DNA of 64,000 nt from Bacteroidetes bacterium OLB10 (GTDB taxonomy: Bacteria > Bacteroidota > Bacteroidia > AKYH767-A > OLB10): positions 22,251 to 86,250 of the forward strand of contig LNBX01000030.1 of the NCBI GenBank assembly GCA_001567275.1, given 5' to 3'. The translations under genes were made by a program, and so were the position numbers. Every line of letters begins with the position of its first letter. The stretch's first letter is position 1. Of the stretch, positions 28,938-40,346 are shown piece by piece. The notes under the pieces were generated by a model. It was not told where the DNA came from and did no database searches. It saw nothing but the letters and a program-made list of their open reading frames with translations.

Positions 28938-30524
28938 TCAGCTCAGATTTTTATCTCTTCGCCTTTTTTGTTTGTAAAAAGTGTATTGTGTAATGGCGTA
29001 AGATGAAACTGCTTCAACAGTTACTTTAATTTTATATTTAAAATACCAGCGCAGTTTTAATGAGTATAAACCTTTGTTGATAAAGGCCTCCAGATAAGGA
29101 TGAACACAAAGTGTGACCTTACGCTCATTTTGTTCCTGTGCCAGATAACGCAGGTTGTTTTCTATTTCGTCCATCAGCAATATGCTGGCTCTTATTTCAC
29201 CTGTTCCGTTGCATGAAGGACATTTTTCAGTAGTAGATATTTTCATTTCCGGTCGTACCCTTTCGCGGGTCAACTGTATCAGACCGAATTTGCTCGGAGG
29301 TAAAATGGTATGCCTTGCAGTATCACGTTTCATCACTTCTTTGAGCACTTCGTAAAGTTGCTTTTTATGCTCAAGGTTTGTCATGTCAATAAAATCAATG
29401 ACAATGATTCCGCCCATATCACGCAGGCGCAGCTGACGGGCAATCTCACGTGCTGCCATGCAGTTGGTTTCAAATGCATTGTTTTCCTGACTGTCGCTGT
29501 CGCCACGGTTTCTTCCGCCACTATTCACATCAATCACATGCATGGCTTCGGTATGCTCTATCACAAGATAGGCACTGTTTTGCATGGGCACTGTTTTGCC
29601 AAAGTCGGATTTGATTTGTTTGTCAATACCAAAATGCTCAAAAATCGGTTGCTTATTTTTAAACATTCTGATGATATCTTCTTGCTCAGGAGCAATAGAG
29701 TGCAGATAAGTTTTTATTTCGTCATACAGAATCTGATCATTCACATAAATATTGCTGAAGTTTGGGTTCAGTATATCTCTGAGAATAGAAGAAGTGCGGT
29801 CAATTTCACCTAAAACTTTTTGTCCGGGTTTAGATATTTTAAGTGCTTCATAAAAATTATTCCAACGCATCAGCACATCCTGAATATCTTTATCCAGTTC
29901 TGCTACTTTTTTTCCTTCGGCTACGGTTCTTACTATAATTCCGAAATTTTTTGGCTTAATGCTAAGGGCTAATCGTTTGAGTCTGCTGCGTTCCTCCGGG
30001 CTTTTTATTTTTGACGATACTGACACATGGTTATAAAAAGGAGTAACCACAAAATATCGTCCGGCAATTGAAATTTCTGTAGTGATACGCGGACCTTTGG
30101 TAGAGATAGGTTCTTTGGCAATCTGAACCGGTAGCCATAATCCCGAACTCATCACCTGGGTAATCTTACCCGTTTTGATGATGTCTTTTTCAAGTTCAAA
30201 CTGATTAAGCGTAGAGTCTGTTTGACGGCCTGCCTGAGTATCTTTTACAAATTTAAGCAGTGACTGAAACTGTGGGCCAAGGTCGAGATAATGTAAAAAA
30301 GCATCTTTCTCATATCCTATGTCAACGAATGCTGCGTTGAGTGAAGGCATGAGCTTTTTTACCTTTCCAAGATAAATATCGCCTACCGCAAAACTTCTGT
30401 CCCTTTTTTCGCTGTTAAGTTCAACGAGTTTCTTTTCTTCTAAGAGGGCTATTCGTACTTCCGATGGGCTTGAGTCTATAATTAAATCGTTACTCAAGAC
30501 AAAAAATTTTGATTGATGGAGCAA
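28938..30524 (-). CDS. rng: Ribonuclease G/E family protein
   Basis: The 528-residue RNase E/G homologue has an S1-like domain (VGDIYLGKVKKLMPSLNAAFVDIG), the catalytic Asp-containing MHVIDVNSGG and IVIDFIDM segments, and the Zn-link CPSCNGTG. It trims rRNA and degrades mRNA. No ATG is available near the start. The open frame begins at TTG 30524, but family members normally begin right at the SNDLIIDSSPSEV segment, so TTG 30497 is the more likely start. It is the last gene of the minus-strand cluster HU - TPR - small basic protein - rng. Confidence 0.93.
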   Translation of the reverse strand: MLHQSKFFVLSNDLIIDSSPSEVRIALLEEKKLVELNSEKRDRSFAVGDIYLGKVKKLMPSLNAAFVDIGYEKDAFLHYLDLGPQFQSLLKFVKDTQAGRQTDSTLNQFELEKDIIKTGKITQVMSSGLWLPVQIAKEPISTKGPRITTEISIAGRYFVVTPFYNHVSVSSKIKSPEERSRLKRLALSIKPKNFGIIVRTVAEGKKVAELDKDIQDVLMRWNNFYEALKISKPGQKVLGEIDRTSSILRDILNPNFSNIYVNDQILYDEIKTYLHSIAPEQEDIIRMFKNKQPIFEHFGIDKQIKSDFGKTVPMQNSAYLVIEHTEAMHVIDVNSGGRNRGDSDSQENNAFETNCMAAREIARQLRLRDMGGIIVIDFIDMTNLEHKKQLYEVLKEVMKRDTARHTILPPSKFGLIQLTRERVRPEMKISTTEKCPSCNGTGEIRASILLMDEIENNLRYLAQEQNERKVTLCVHPYLEAFINKGLYSLKLRWYFKYKIKVTVEAVSSYAITQYTFYKQKRRRDKNLS

Positions 30525-30594
30525 TTACTCCTGATAAAAATACGGTCAGACACCGGTTTTAAATTAAAACCGTAAACCGTGTTAAGGCAAAAGG

Positions 30595-30684
30595 TTATTT
30601 CTTTTTATGCCTGTTTTTTCTCAATCTTTTTTTGCGCTTGTGAGTGGCCATTTTATGGCGTTTTCTCTTCTTTCCGCTTGGCAT
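30595..30684 (-). CDS. 29-residue Lys/Arg-rich protein, bL38 / AURKAIP1-COX24-like ribosomal protein
   Basis: A 29-codon frame starting ATG 30684 encodes MPSGKKRKRHKMATHKR and continues in the same style to KNRHKKK: 18 Lys/Arg plus three His. In my memory this matches the tiny AURKAIP1/COX24-type protein of Bacteroidota, which has been described as ribosomal protein bL38 in the Flavobacterium ribosome. It lies between the TPR gene and rng on the same strand. The high conservation pattern (MPSGKKRKRHK) makes it very unlikely to be noise. Confidence 0.82.
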   Translation of the reverse strand: MPSGKKRKRHKMATHKRKKRLRKNRHKKK

Positions 30685-30759
30685 ATTATTTAAATATTTT
30701 TATAATTAGTATTTCCGTTTTAAAAAAGGGAATGCAAAAGTAGTATTTTTTGATATATA

Positions 30760-31574
30760 TCAGGGAGTAGATTTAAGTTCTTTAAGATAAGCATCTATTT
30801 GAGCCAGTGCCTGGGTGTTATTACTCAGCGATTTAAAGGTCTCAAAATTTCGGATGGCCTCTGCTTTATTCCCCATTTGCAAATAGGTTTGTCCTATAAA
30901 AACGTAAACATCAACTCTTGAAGGGTTGATTTTCAGTACAGTATTAAACCGGGCCAGGGCTTTATCATATTGTCCCGATTTTACTGATAAAAATCCGAGA
31001 TTTAACTGTGCATTCTCGTGATTCGGGTCTTTTTTTAACCACTTCCTGCAAAAGTGCAATTCCCTGCATTGGGTTTATAGCACTTTCGGCATAGCATATT
31101 CCTAAATCAGTCTTTGCATTCAGGTTTTCAGGGTTGATTTTAAGTACTTCCGTGTAGCATTCAATTGCTTTATTAACAAAATAGCTCTGTTCGAGAGAAT
31201 CATTTGCATCTTTAAAAGCATCGAAATAACGGTAAGCGGCATTCAAATAATTTTTTTCTGAAATATCTTTTTTAGCCTTTTTTTCAGCATAAAAGGCGGA
31301 AATTCCCGGTTTCTTGTGCTGATCCCAAAACGAAATCAGAGAATCGGAATTTCCACCTTTGGCTAATGCAGTTAAACTGTCCAATTGTTTTTTTCCTCCC
31401 TGGTCCAATGCAGATATTGCATTTTTCTCATATAAAGCAACATCAAACTCACTTTTTGCAGGAGCCATTGCTTCAGTACCGGTACTTTTTTTTGTAGCGT
31501 GGAAGTAGAAATAACAAGAAAACTAAAACAACTGCAATTGCAATTGTCAGAATACTTTTGGACGATGAAGACAT
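30760..31574 (-). CDS. TPR-repeat protein with N-terminal membrane anchor, broken by two frame shifts
   Basis: The restored gene starts at ATG 31574 (MSSSSKSILTIAIAVV, one membrane helix), nine bases after the HU stop. It then has several tetratricopeptide units such as ALVRFNTVLKINPSRVDVYVF-type helices (30760-31200) and ends at 30760, about 270 residues. Two runs of T are each one too long: 31486-31493 (eight, expected seven), which breaks the anchor from the body, and 31030-31036 (seven, expected six), which breaks inside GIALLQEVVKK/DPNHENAQLNLG. Read uncorrected, it appears as two overlapping pieces (30965-31468 and 30760-31059). It probably scaffolds a protein complex at the membrane; this is inferred. 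Confidence 0.82.
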
Positions 31575-31582
31575 TCAGTTAA

Positions 31583-31891
31583 TTACAACTGAGGTTGAGA
31601 TTCTTTCTTCTTATGAGCATTCTTTACTTTATCGGTAAAGGTCTTAGCCGGTTTAAATGCAGGAATAAAATGCTCCGGAATAATAATAGCTGTATTTTTT
31701 GTAATAATTCGGCCGGTTTTTTGAGCTCTTTTTTTAACTATAAAACTACCGAAACCTCTTAAATAAACATTGTCATGTTGCACCAATGAGTTCTTTACCA
31801 CCTTCATCATGGACTCAACTACATTCTGCACCACCATTTTCTCTACTCCGGTTTTTACCGAAATTTCATTTACCAACTCTGCTTTTGTCAT
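31583..31891 (-). CDS. HU-family nucleoid protein
   Basis: The 102-residue HU/IHF-type histone-like protein has the N-terminal helices MTKAELVNEISVKTGVEK, the GFGSFIVKKRAQKTGRI beta-arm region and IPAFKPAKTF. The C-terminal tail (KKKESQPQL) is extended relative to E. coli HU. It binds and bends DNA. It heads the minus-strand cluster with the TPR protein, the small basic protein and rng, an arrangement common in Bacteroidota. A -7 box is at 31935-31942. Confidence 0.93.
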   Translation of the reverse strand: MTKAELVNEISVKTGVEKMVVQNVVESMMKVVKNSLVQHDNVYLRGFGSFIVKKRAQKTGRIITKNTAIIIPEHFIPAFKPAKTFTDKVKNAHKKKESQPQL

Positions 31892-31934
31892 GTTATGTTA
31901 AAATTTAAAATTAATATCGCATTTTCACGAGCCG

Positions 31935-31942
31935 CAAAAATA
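31935..31942 (-). promoter_or_regulatory. -7 box of the HU - rng cluster
   Basis: TATTTTTG on the minus strand fits TAnnTTTG, 44 bases before the HU ATG. No clear -33 element was seen. Confidence 0.4.
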
Positions 31943-32117
31943 GTCTTTTTCAGTGAAAATGAAAATATTAACTATCCTTATTGCTCACAACAACCATAGT
32001 ATTGCGAAAGTTTGACATTGATTACTTTTTCTTTTTGATTTTTTCAACAGTCCATTTCATAAGGTTTCTAAGTGCTTATTTCATAATTTCGGCCTCTCTT
32101 TTTAAAATTCATACTTA

Positions 32118-33881
32118 ATGCTTCGTACACACACTTGTGGAGAGTTATCTATGCAACAGAATGGTTTGCAGGTTACATTATGCGGATGGGTTCAGAAGTC
32201 ACGCGATTTAGGCGGAATGACTTTTATTGATTTGCGTGATCGCTATGGAATAACTCAACTTGTTTTTAACATGGATGTGAATGAAGAATTGTGTAAAACA
32301 GCACGCAACGTTAACCGCGAATATGTTATTCAGGTAAAAGGAAAAGTTACCGAACGCATTAACAAAAACCTGAAAATTCCTACCGGAGAAATTGAAGTGC
32401 TTGTAGAAAATCTTGAAATATTAAATGCTTCTGAAACACCTCCTTTTACCATTGAAGAAAACACCGATGGAGGTGACGAACTTCGAATGAAATACCGATA
32501 TCTCGATCTTCGCAGAACAAGTGTCAGAGCCAATCTTGAATTGAGGCACAGACTTGCTTCACTGATTCGTAATTATCTTGACGGAGAAAAATTTATTGAA
32601 GTAGAAACACCTGTTTTAATAAAATCAACACCTGAGGGAGCGCGCGATTTTGTTGTTCCTTCCAGAGTGCACAACGGACAATTTTATGCATTACCACAGT
32701 CGCCACAAACATTTAAGCAATTGTTGATGGTGGCCGGTTTCGACCGTTATTATCAGATTGTGAAATGCTTTCGCGATGAAGACCTGCGTGCCGACAGACA
32801 ACCTGAGTTTACTCAGATTGACTGCGAAATGAGTTTTATAGAACAAGAAGATATTTTGGCAACATTTGAAGGGCTGGTGAAACATTTGTTCAAAGAAGTA
32901 AAAAATCTTGATGTACCACAATTGCCACGAATGACCTTTGCTCATGCCATGAAAAATTATGGCAACGACAAACCGGATACCAGGTTTGAAATGTGCATTC
33001 AGGAACTTAAAAGTGACGAAACTCAACCTGCTTTTCCTTCAGGCAAATTCAAATTGTTTGATGACGCTGAATATACTGCCGGAATTGTTGCTTCAGGTTG
33101 TGCTGCTTACACCCGCAAACAATTAGATGAATTGACAGATTGGGTTAAGCGACCACAGATTGGTGCAGGAGGATTGGTATATATTCGTTATAACTCTGAC
33201 GGAAGTATCAAATCTAGTATTGATAAATTTTATTCTTCTGAAGAGTTGTTGCAAACGGCTCAGAGAATGGGAGCACAGAAGGGCGATTTAGTATTGATTC
33301 TTTCAGGACAGAAACAGAAAACACAAAAAGCACTTAGCGAACTTCGCCTCGAAATAGGCAACCGGTTGGGGCTGCGCGATAAAAACAAATTTTCAAGTCT
33401 CTGGGTCATTGATTTCCCTTTACTCGAATGGAATGAAGAAGCACAACGTTTTCATGCTATGCATCATCCTTTTACCTCACCCAAACCTGAGGATATAGAA
33501 CTATTAAGTACTCAGCCGGGTAAGGTCAGGGCCAATGCTTATGATTTAGTCATCAATGGCGTGGAAATAGGAGGAGGATCTATTCGTATTTTTGATAAAA
33601 CTTTACAATCCAGAATGTTCGAAATTCTCGGGTTTACTCCCGAAAAAGCAATGGAACAGTTTGGTTTTCTGCTGAATGCATTCCAGTATGGAGCTCCACC
33701 ACATGGTGGCCTGGCTTTTGGTTTCGATCGTTTATGCTCACTTTTCGGAGGGTCAGATTCTATACGTGATTTTATCGCTTTTCCAAAAAACAATGCTGCC
33801 CGCGATATTATGATTGATGCACCTTCATTTATCGAAAATGAGCAACTTTCTGAGCTTGGTATTCGTATAACCGGTCATTAA
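32118..33881 (+). CDS. aspS: Aspartyl-tRNA synthetase
   Basis: The 587-residue class II synthetase has an N-terminal OB-fold anticodon domain ([22 protein letters not shown]), motif 2 [23 protein letters not shown], the bacterial GAD insert and motif 3 [15 protein letters not shown] near the end. It charges tRNA-Asp. Length and all motifs are normal. It is divergent from the HU cluster, with 226 bases between the two starts. Confidence 0.97.
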   Translation: MLRTHTCGELSMQQNGLQVTLCGWVQKSRDLGGMTFIDLRDRYGITQLVFNMDVNEELCKTARNVNREYVIQVKGKVTERINKNLKIPTGEIEVLVENLEILNASETPPFTIEENTDGGDELRMKYRYLDLRRTSVRANLELRHRLASLIRNYLDGEKFIEVETPVLIKSTPEGARDFVVPSRVHNGQFYALPQSPQTFKQLLMVAGFDRYYQIVKCFRDEDLRADRQPEFTQIDCEMSFIEQEDILATFEGLVKHLFKEVKNLDVPQLPRMTFAHAMKNYGNDKPDTRFEMCIQELKSDETQPAFPSGKFKLFDDAEYTAGIVASGCAAYTRKQLDELTDWVKRPQIGAGGLVYIRYNSDGSIKSSIDKFYSSEELLQTAQRMGAQKGDLVLILSGQKQKTQKALSELRLEIGNRLGLRDKNKFSSLWVIDFPLLEWNEEAQRFHAMHHPFTSPKPEDIELLSTQPGKVRANAYDLVINGVEIGGGSIRIFDKTLQSRMFEILGFTPEKAMEQFGFLLNAFQYGAPPHGGLAFGFDRLCSLFGGSDSIRDFIAFPKNNAARDIMIDAPSFIENEQLSELGIRITGH

Positions 33882-34051
33882 CTTGATTTTTTAGCTGATT
33901 TACCCAATCTTTCTAAAAAAGGCTTGACAGAAATAATATTTTTTCGGCCTTATTGAGGAATAAAATGTTGGGTACACTGCATATAGAAATTCAGGAGGAT
34001 GAGATAAAAAAAATTTTTGAGAAACTGTTCTCTTTTTTAATTTTTACATTA

Positions 34052-34059
34052 TATATTTG
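34052..34059 (+). promoter_or_regulatory. -7 box of the large secreted protein gene
   Basis: TATATTTG fits TAnnTTTG and lies 29 bases before ATG 34089. The nearest TTTTTG is too far upstream (34014-34019) to serve as the -33 element. Confidence 0.4.
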
Positions 34060-34088
34060 AAACTCGAATTTAATCTACAGAAAATAAA

Positions 34089-37000
34089 ATGAAAAAGATT
34101 TACACACTTATAGCCGGTATAATACTAAGTTTTAGTTATACAGGATGGTCGCAAGTGACTGTAATCGGTCCTGCCAATGGAGGTAACTTTGATGCAGGTG
34201 GCGGACTTGCCGGAAACAACTGGGCAGCAACAAAAATACTGTTACTCCACCGGCAGATGCCTGGGTAGTAAGCACTGCTGCCGGCTCTGTATCAGGTACG
34301 CAGGCAGCTTATGTGTCTTCCAATCCTGCTGCACCAACTCCACCATACACCTATACATTCACCACACGTGACTCACTCATTCTTGCAAGAACATTGACGG
34401 TAACATTTCCTGCAAACAATTCTTGCATTACTTTAAGTTTTAACTGGAAATGTATGGGTGAGACTGATGTGTCCAATACCGATTTGGATAACATGAAAGT
34501 GTATCTGATACCCAAAGCGGGACCAATCACTACCAACGATATTCAGACATTATATCAGGTAGGTTCTGTTTGGTATAATGGATTTAATACCTGGCAAGGT
34601 GAAACAATAAATTTAGACCCCAAGATGGCTGGCAATGGAATTAATTATACCCTTGCATTTTTATTTGTAAGCGATGGCAATACAGGTGCAAGTACCAACC
34701 CTCCTGCAGCAGTTGACAATGTTTTGTTAACCTATCAAACTCCTACTGCAGTGCCTAATTGTGTAGTTTATACCACACCATCAAACGGTGCATTAGGTCT
34801 ATCTCCCTGTAATGTTGCGTTAAACTGGAACCATTCTTTAGGATGCAATGGTGCAACAAGTTATCAGGTTCAAACAGCACCGGCATTAGGTGGCCCTTGG
34901 ACTACTGTAGGTACAACCAGTCAAAATACATTTAATCTCACAGGTCTTGCAGCTAATACAACCTATTTCTGGCGTATTATTCCGGTTAACTCATTTGGTG
35001 CAAATACGGCAGGTTGCGGATTTTTTGTCTATAACTTTACTACAGGAACTAATCCTGTTGTAAGCGGTTTACCTCCTTATAACGAAGATTTTGAAGGATG
35101 TATCAACTGGACATTCTATAATTCAGGTCAAACCAATCAGTGGTATATAGGTAACGCTACCAGCGCCAGTGGTAGCCGAGGTTTATATATTTCAAACACC
35201 GGAGGAAGTACCAATACATATAATACATCAGCAACGTCACGAGTACATGCAATGAGCAGTACCATTATAGACCTCACAGGTGGAGGAAGCTGTATCAACC
35301 TCACATTTTCTTATCGTGTTGCCGGTGAGAGCGGCTACGATTATCTCGAAGTTTTTGCCGTTCCTGTATCATATACACCTACGGCAGGTGCTGTTATAGT
35401 AGGAGGTGCTGTTGCCGGTGTTTTGCCTAACCTGAATAATCCGGTTCATATTGCAGGTCCTCTCAATGGTCAGTCGTCTTATGCACTGTACACAGCATCA
35501 CTTAATGCTTTAGCAGGAAGACAATTCCGTTTGGTGTTCAGTTGGCGAAACGATGCTTCAGTGGGTACTCAACCTCCCGCTGCTGTGGATAATGTTAGTA
35601 TTACTTCTACCGGAGGTCCTTCCAATGATGCACCTTGCAACGCATTCCCTATACCTCCTTTATCACCAGCAGGTTTATATTTGCCGGGTAGTAATATTTG
35701 TGGAACCAATGCAGATGAACCTGCACCTCCCGGTTGCTGGACTAATTCAGGAGGTGCCGCACAAGTAAATACAGTTTGGTATCGTTTTCGTGCCCCGGCC
35801 AGCGGCTGTGTTAAAATACGTACTGAACGTGGTTCACTCTATGATACACAAATCGCACTCTACACTCGTTCTCCGTTAACAGGAGTGGTACCATGTGGTT
35901 CAGGAAATACTCTAACCTATGTAACCTGTAATGATAACCGTGGAAGTTGTGGATTTTCAAGCTATCTTAATTCTGAAATAACTCAGTCAGGTCTTGCAGT
36001 AGGTTACGATTATTACATTGCAGTGGATGGCAAAAATGGAGACGTAGGTTCATTTACTTTATTTATAATGGATGGTGGTACAGGTTGTGTCAATCAATAT
36101 CCTCCTACTCCCGGAGCTGATTGTGCTTCGCCAAATATTGTATGTTCAAGCAGTATATTCGTACCTAATCCGGGTTATCAGGGTTATGGATCAAAATGTG
36201 ATTTTACCGGTGGCATTTGTCTTGCTTCAGGAGACAGAGGTGGCGCATGGTATCAGGTTACAATTACCTCTCCCGGGCTACTTATGTTTGATATAGTTCC
36301 TAATGACTGGAATGGATTTAACGAGACAGATTATGACTTTGCAGTTTGGAGGATTGCAGGGACCGCACCTTTAACTAATTGTAATACTATTACCAGTTCA
36401 CCAGGCACTGCTTTGGTAAGTTGCAATTATAGTGCACTGGGTGTTACCGGTTGTTATACAGGAGGTAATTCGCCACCTGCTTATCCGGGATATAATGGTG
36501 CATATCAACCGCCCATCACTGCAAATGCAAATGATGTTTTCCTGATATTTATTAGTAATTATACCAACAGTACATCAGGATTTTCATTATATACTTCAAA
36601 CTCAACATGTGGAATAAGTAACAGCATCCCTAATGGAAGTGCAATTACATGGACAGGTACAGTAAGTTCCGACTGGAACGACCCTGTTAATTGGGGTGGA
36701 TGTAATATCCCCAGCTGTTCAGGAGTTAATGGCGAAACGGATGCATTAATCACAAGTACATACGTAAATCCTCCTATCATCACAGGAACAGTTAGTTGTC
36801 GGAATTTAACTATTAACCCGGGTGCAGCATTAACAGTTACAGGTACCGGTGTACTCGAAATTTGTAAAGATTTTAAAAATAATGGGTCATTTAATGCGCA
36901 GACAGGATCACGTGTAATATTGGATGGTCCGTCTTCTTCACCAAATTATACCGGAGGAACTCAAAACTTAGATGGTAACCTTACAGGTGCCAATGCATTC

Positions 37001-38638
37001 TATCACCTTGATGTTTTTAAATCTAATTTAGCATATCGTGTTTATGCCAATCAGGATTTTGATGTAAAAGGTAACTTAAAAGTTGGTTACAATACAGGCT
37101 CAGGTGCAATGAATACTTCTTCATATCTGAATGCTGCACCGGGTGGAAATGGTAAATACGTGAAAGTAGCCGGTGATTTTCTGGTAAATGGAGCAAGTGT
37201 TTTCTATACGAGTGGTGGCTCTGTTTTGGAATTTAATGGCGCTGCCAATCAGGATTACAAAAACAGTGGAATATTGGGAAGTGTTTATCTGAATCAGTCT
37301 GTTCCATCAACAGTTTCTGTTCTATATCATGGAAATACTTCGGCTGCATATATGAGACTAGGTTTATCAGGTGATCTGACATTTAACACAGGTAAATTGA
37401 TATTGCCTGGTGCAAGAAACCATAATGGTGTCCCACCTAATTATAGAGGATATGTAGAGGTGACCAACCCTTTATCAACAGGGGTGATTACGGGCATGAA
37501 TCCTAATAGCTACATTGTAGGTCCGGGTTCAGGTCTTGATTTCTATGTGTTGAAAAAGGCTACTACAGGGGCAACCGGAATTTATGATTTACCTGTAGGT
37601 ACAAGTACCAAGTATTCTAACATGCAGCTTAATGTATCTACTGCATTAGCACCAAATCCTTCTTATTTCCTGGTTGGATTTGATAATACTGTTCCTGCAT
37701 CCAATACTGCATTTACAGGAGGAGCAACAGATGAGTGTAGTGTTAAATATCATTCATTAGGTGCAACAGCATTGAATAATGGTTTATGGAGAATGTTGTT
37801 GGGAAATACTATCAGCACATCAGGTGTTCTTGATGTTACACTTACTGAAAATGGCTATGGCAATGGCAACCAAGGGCAAACTGTAATGGTAAACAAAACA
37901 GGTAATCCGGCAATAGCTGCAAACTGGTATTTAAATCCTTTTCCGGCAAATCTTTGTATTGGAGGAACATCTTTACCGGGTCCTGTAACCCGTACTAATT
38001 TAATATATACTGCAATCAATCCTGCCAGTTCAACTATTCCGCTGATGTTTGGTACTGCGCAAGCACCAACACCACTACCTGTGGAATTGCTCTATTTCAC
38101 TGCAAAGGGTCAAGACAGACAGATTGTTCTGAACTGGTCAACCGCAAGTGAAAAGAATAACAAAGGTTTTGATGTGCAACGTAGCACCGATGGCAAAGAG
38201 TTTGAAAAAATAGGATGGGTGGATGGTCATGGCACAACCAGTATTATGCAGTCTTATTCCTTCAGGGATGCCAATGTGCTTCCGGGTGTAGTATATTATT
38301 ATCGTTTGAACCAGATTGATTATGATGGTAAAAATGAAATCAGCAAAACAGTTGCAGCTTCCATAAGCGATGATAAGTTTAATTTTACGGTTAGCCCCAA
38401 TCCATTCAGCGGACAAACCAATGTTACCTACTATCTGGATCAAACTTCAGATGTTTCCTTGGTTGTAATCAACAAACTTGGTCAAACGGTTGCAACTCTG
38501 TTCAAAGGCAAACAGGAACCGGGAACATATACCTATCCTTTCATTGCTAAAAATTATGGTTACTCATCAGGAATATATACGGTTAAGATTATCATCAACA
38601 GCGAAGTATATACCCGCAGATTATTTCAGAATGACTGA
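34089..38638 (+). CDS. Very large secreted multidomain protein with type A T9SS sorting domain (frame break near its start)
   Basis: The signal peptide MKKIYTLIAGIILSF begins at ATG 34089. The frame breaks at an A run (34232-34236): five A, where six would give NNWAATKNTVTPPADAWVVS and join the long frame to 38638, about 1516 residues. Along the chain are a MAM/cleaved-adhesin-like domain with CITLSFNWKC, a fibronectin type III segment (TSYQVQTAPAL ... TYFWRIIPVN), a second adhesin-like domain, a PPC-like domain (WYRFRAPASGCVKIRTE), and a C-terminal sorting domain (VSPNPFSGQTNVTYYL ... YTVKIIINSEVYTRRLF). It is a likely cell-surface or secreted adhesin; its ligand is unknown. Confidence 0.9.
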
Positions 38639-38718
38639 TTAAGAGTTTCTGTAAAAAAGCACATTACAGATTTTGTGCTGCTTAGAGAGAAGTTTTTTAC
38701 AATACAATTAAACAAAAT

Positions 38719-38747
38719 AAAAGAGGAGGCATTGCTTCCTCTTTTTT
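38719..38747 (+). terminator. Terminator between the secreted protein gene and the nuo operon
   Basis: AAAAGAGGAGGC (38719-38730), loop ATT, and GCTTCCTCTTTT (38734-38745) pair along 12 positions with one G-T pair, then run into T residues. It separates the two transcripts. Confidence 0.85.
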
Positions 38748-38789
38748 GTTTTGACTATCATAGCATTAAAAACAAAAAGCCGTTTTCAC

Positions 38790-38818
38790 TTTGGCATTAT
38801 GGAAAAAGGCTAACTTTG
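38790..38818 (+). promoter_or_regulatory. nuo operon promoter
   Basis: TTTG (38790-38793), 17 bases, then TAACTTTG (38811-38818), an exact TAnnTTTG match. nuoA starts at 38838, 19 bases further on. Confidence 0.75.
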
Positions 38819-38837
38819 TGCTGTAAAATACACTGTC

Positions 38838-39209
38838 ATGGTTTTTTTAAGCATACCTGCTGATTATTTTCCGATAGCCATCATGTTTGTTGTAGCTATT
38901 GGATTTGTAATTGCAACAATTTTTGCAACACACCTTCTGGGTCCTAAACGTAAATCGGAAATTAAGCTTGATACTTTTGAATGTGGAATCGAATCTCAGG
39001 ATAATGCACGGTTGCCGTTTTCAATTAAATATTTTCTGGTAGCAATTTTATTTGTACTGTTTGATGTGGAGGTGATTTTTATGTATCCGTGGGCAGTTAA
39101 TTTTCTGAAACTTGGACTTACAGGTTTTATTGAAATGCTGCTCTTTGTAGGCTTGCTGCTGGTAGGATTTATTTACATCATTCGCAAAGGAGCATTGAAG
39201 TGGGAATGA
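38838..39209 (+). CDS. nuoA: NADH-quinone oxidoreductase subunit A
   Basis: The 123-residue membrane subunit has three helices and the conserved YECGI-like segment [36 protein letters not shown]. It is the first gene of a complete complex I operon (nuoA-N), directly after a strong promoter. Complex I passes electrons from NADH to quinone and pumps ions. Confidence 0.95.
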   Translation: MVFLSIPADYFPIAIMFVVAIGFVIATIFATHLLGPKRKSEIKLDTFECGIESQDNARLPFSIKYFLVAILFVLFDVEVIFMYPWAVNFLKLGLTGFIEMLLFVGLLLVGFIYIIRKGALKWE

Positions 39210-39249
39210 TATCAGAAATAAAAAATTAATTAATTTTAGAATTAGTAAA

Positions 39250-39810
39250 ATGTCAGATATAAATGTACGGAAAGTTCACCTCTCAAACGAACGTCTTGAA
39301 GGTTATGAAGGTCATGGCTTTCTTGCCACTACTTTAGACCGAGCAGTTGGAATGGCCCGTAAAAATTCTTTATGGCCATTGCCATTTGCAACTTCCTGTT
39401 GTGGTATTGAGTTCATGGCTACCATGGCTTCGCATTACGACTTCGGCCGCTTTGGTGCCGAGCGACTGAGCTTCTCTCCCCGTCAGGCAGATATGCTGAT
39501 GGTGATGGGTACCATAGCAAAAAAAATGGGGCCTGTGTTGCGTCAGGTATATGAACAAATGGCTGAACCGAGATGGGTATTGTCTGTAGGTGCATGTGCA
39601 AGTTCAGGTGGAATATTTGATACTTACAGCGTGCTGCAGGGAATTGACAGAATAATCCCTGTTGATGTATATGTACCGGGATGTCCTCCTCGTCCTGAGA
39701 TGATTCTTGATGGCGTGATGAAAATTCAGGAGCTTGCACAAAATGAATCATTACGCAGACGAAATTCTGCCGAGTATGCAGAACTGCTTGCAAGTTATGG
39801 AATAAAATAA
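39250..39810 (+). CDS. nuoB: NADH-quinone oxidoreductase subunit B
   Basis: The 186-residue subunit binds the terminal N2 [4Fe-4S] cluster: CCGIEFMA with tandem cysteines, VGACASSGG and PGCPPRPE supply the ligands. It is the site of quinone reduction together with NuoD. Confidence 0.97.
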   Translation: MSDINVRKVHLSNERLEGYEGHGFLATTLDRAVGMARKNSLWPLPFATSCCGIEFMATMASHYDFGRFGAERLSFSPRQADMLMVMGTIAKKMGPVLRQVYEQMAEPRWVLSVGACASSGGIFDTYSVLQGIDRIIPVDVYVPGCPPRPEMILDGVMKIQELAQNESLRRRNSAEYAELLASYGIK

Positions 39811-39837
39811 AAACCTTTCTTATCAATACAGACAAAT

Positions 39838-40335
39838 ATGTTTCAAACAATAGAGGCTGATGAATTGGAGAAAATGCTCAAAGAGCATTTTGGTGAAAAA
39901 ATTATCAGTGTCGAAAAGTTATACGATGTTTCTGTTGCGGAAATATCAGTTGATGTAATAAAAAATGTAATCATCTGGCTTAAAGAAAACGGTTTTGCTT
40001 ATCTCACAACATGCAATGGCATTCATTACCCCGATACTCCGAAACCATTTTGTATGGTATATCACCTGCATGACTGGAAACGCAACCTGCGCATACGACT
40101 GAAAACTTACGTACATCACGACCCTCCGCATTTTCCTACTATTACAGATGTGTGGCCTGCTGCCAACTGGATGGAACGCGAAGCGTATGACTTTTTTGGT
40201 TTTCATTTTGACGGTCATCCTAAACTGAAAAGAATACTCAATGAGGATAGCATGGTAGGCTGGCCACTGAGAAAAGAATATCCACTCGAAGATCAGGCAA
40301 GATTTGATAAAGATGATAAAATGTTTGGCAGATAA
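39838..40335 (+). CDS. nuoC: NADH-quinone oxidoreductase subunit C
   Basis: The 165-residue peripheral-arm subunit ends with the NuoC signature EREAYDFFGFHFDGHPKLKRIL and WPLRKEYPLE. It is separate from NuoD here, not fused as in E. coli. Confidence 0.96.
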   Translation: MFQTIEADELEKMLKEHFGEKIISVEKLYDVSVAEISVDVIKNVIIWLKENGFAYLTTCNGIHYPDTPKPFCMVYHLHDWKRNLRIRLKTYVHHDPPHFPTITDVWPAANWMEREAYDFFGFHFDGHPKLKRILNEDSMVGWPLRKEYPLEDQARFDKDDKMFGR

Positions 40336-40346
40336 ATTTTAGAGAA

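Noticed and set aside
29310..29813. 167-codon plus-strand frame within rng
   Set aside because: Shadow of the RNase G gene; contains no recognisable motif.
39419..39850. 143-codon frame antisense to nuoB
   Set aside because: Shadow of a strongly conserved gene.
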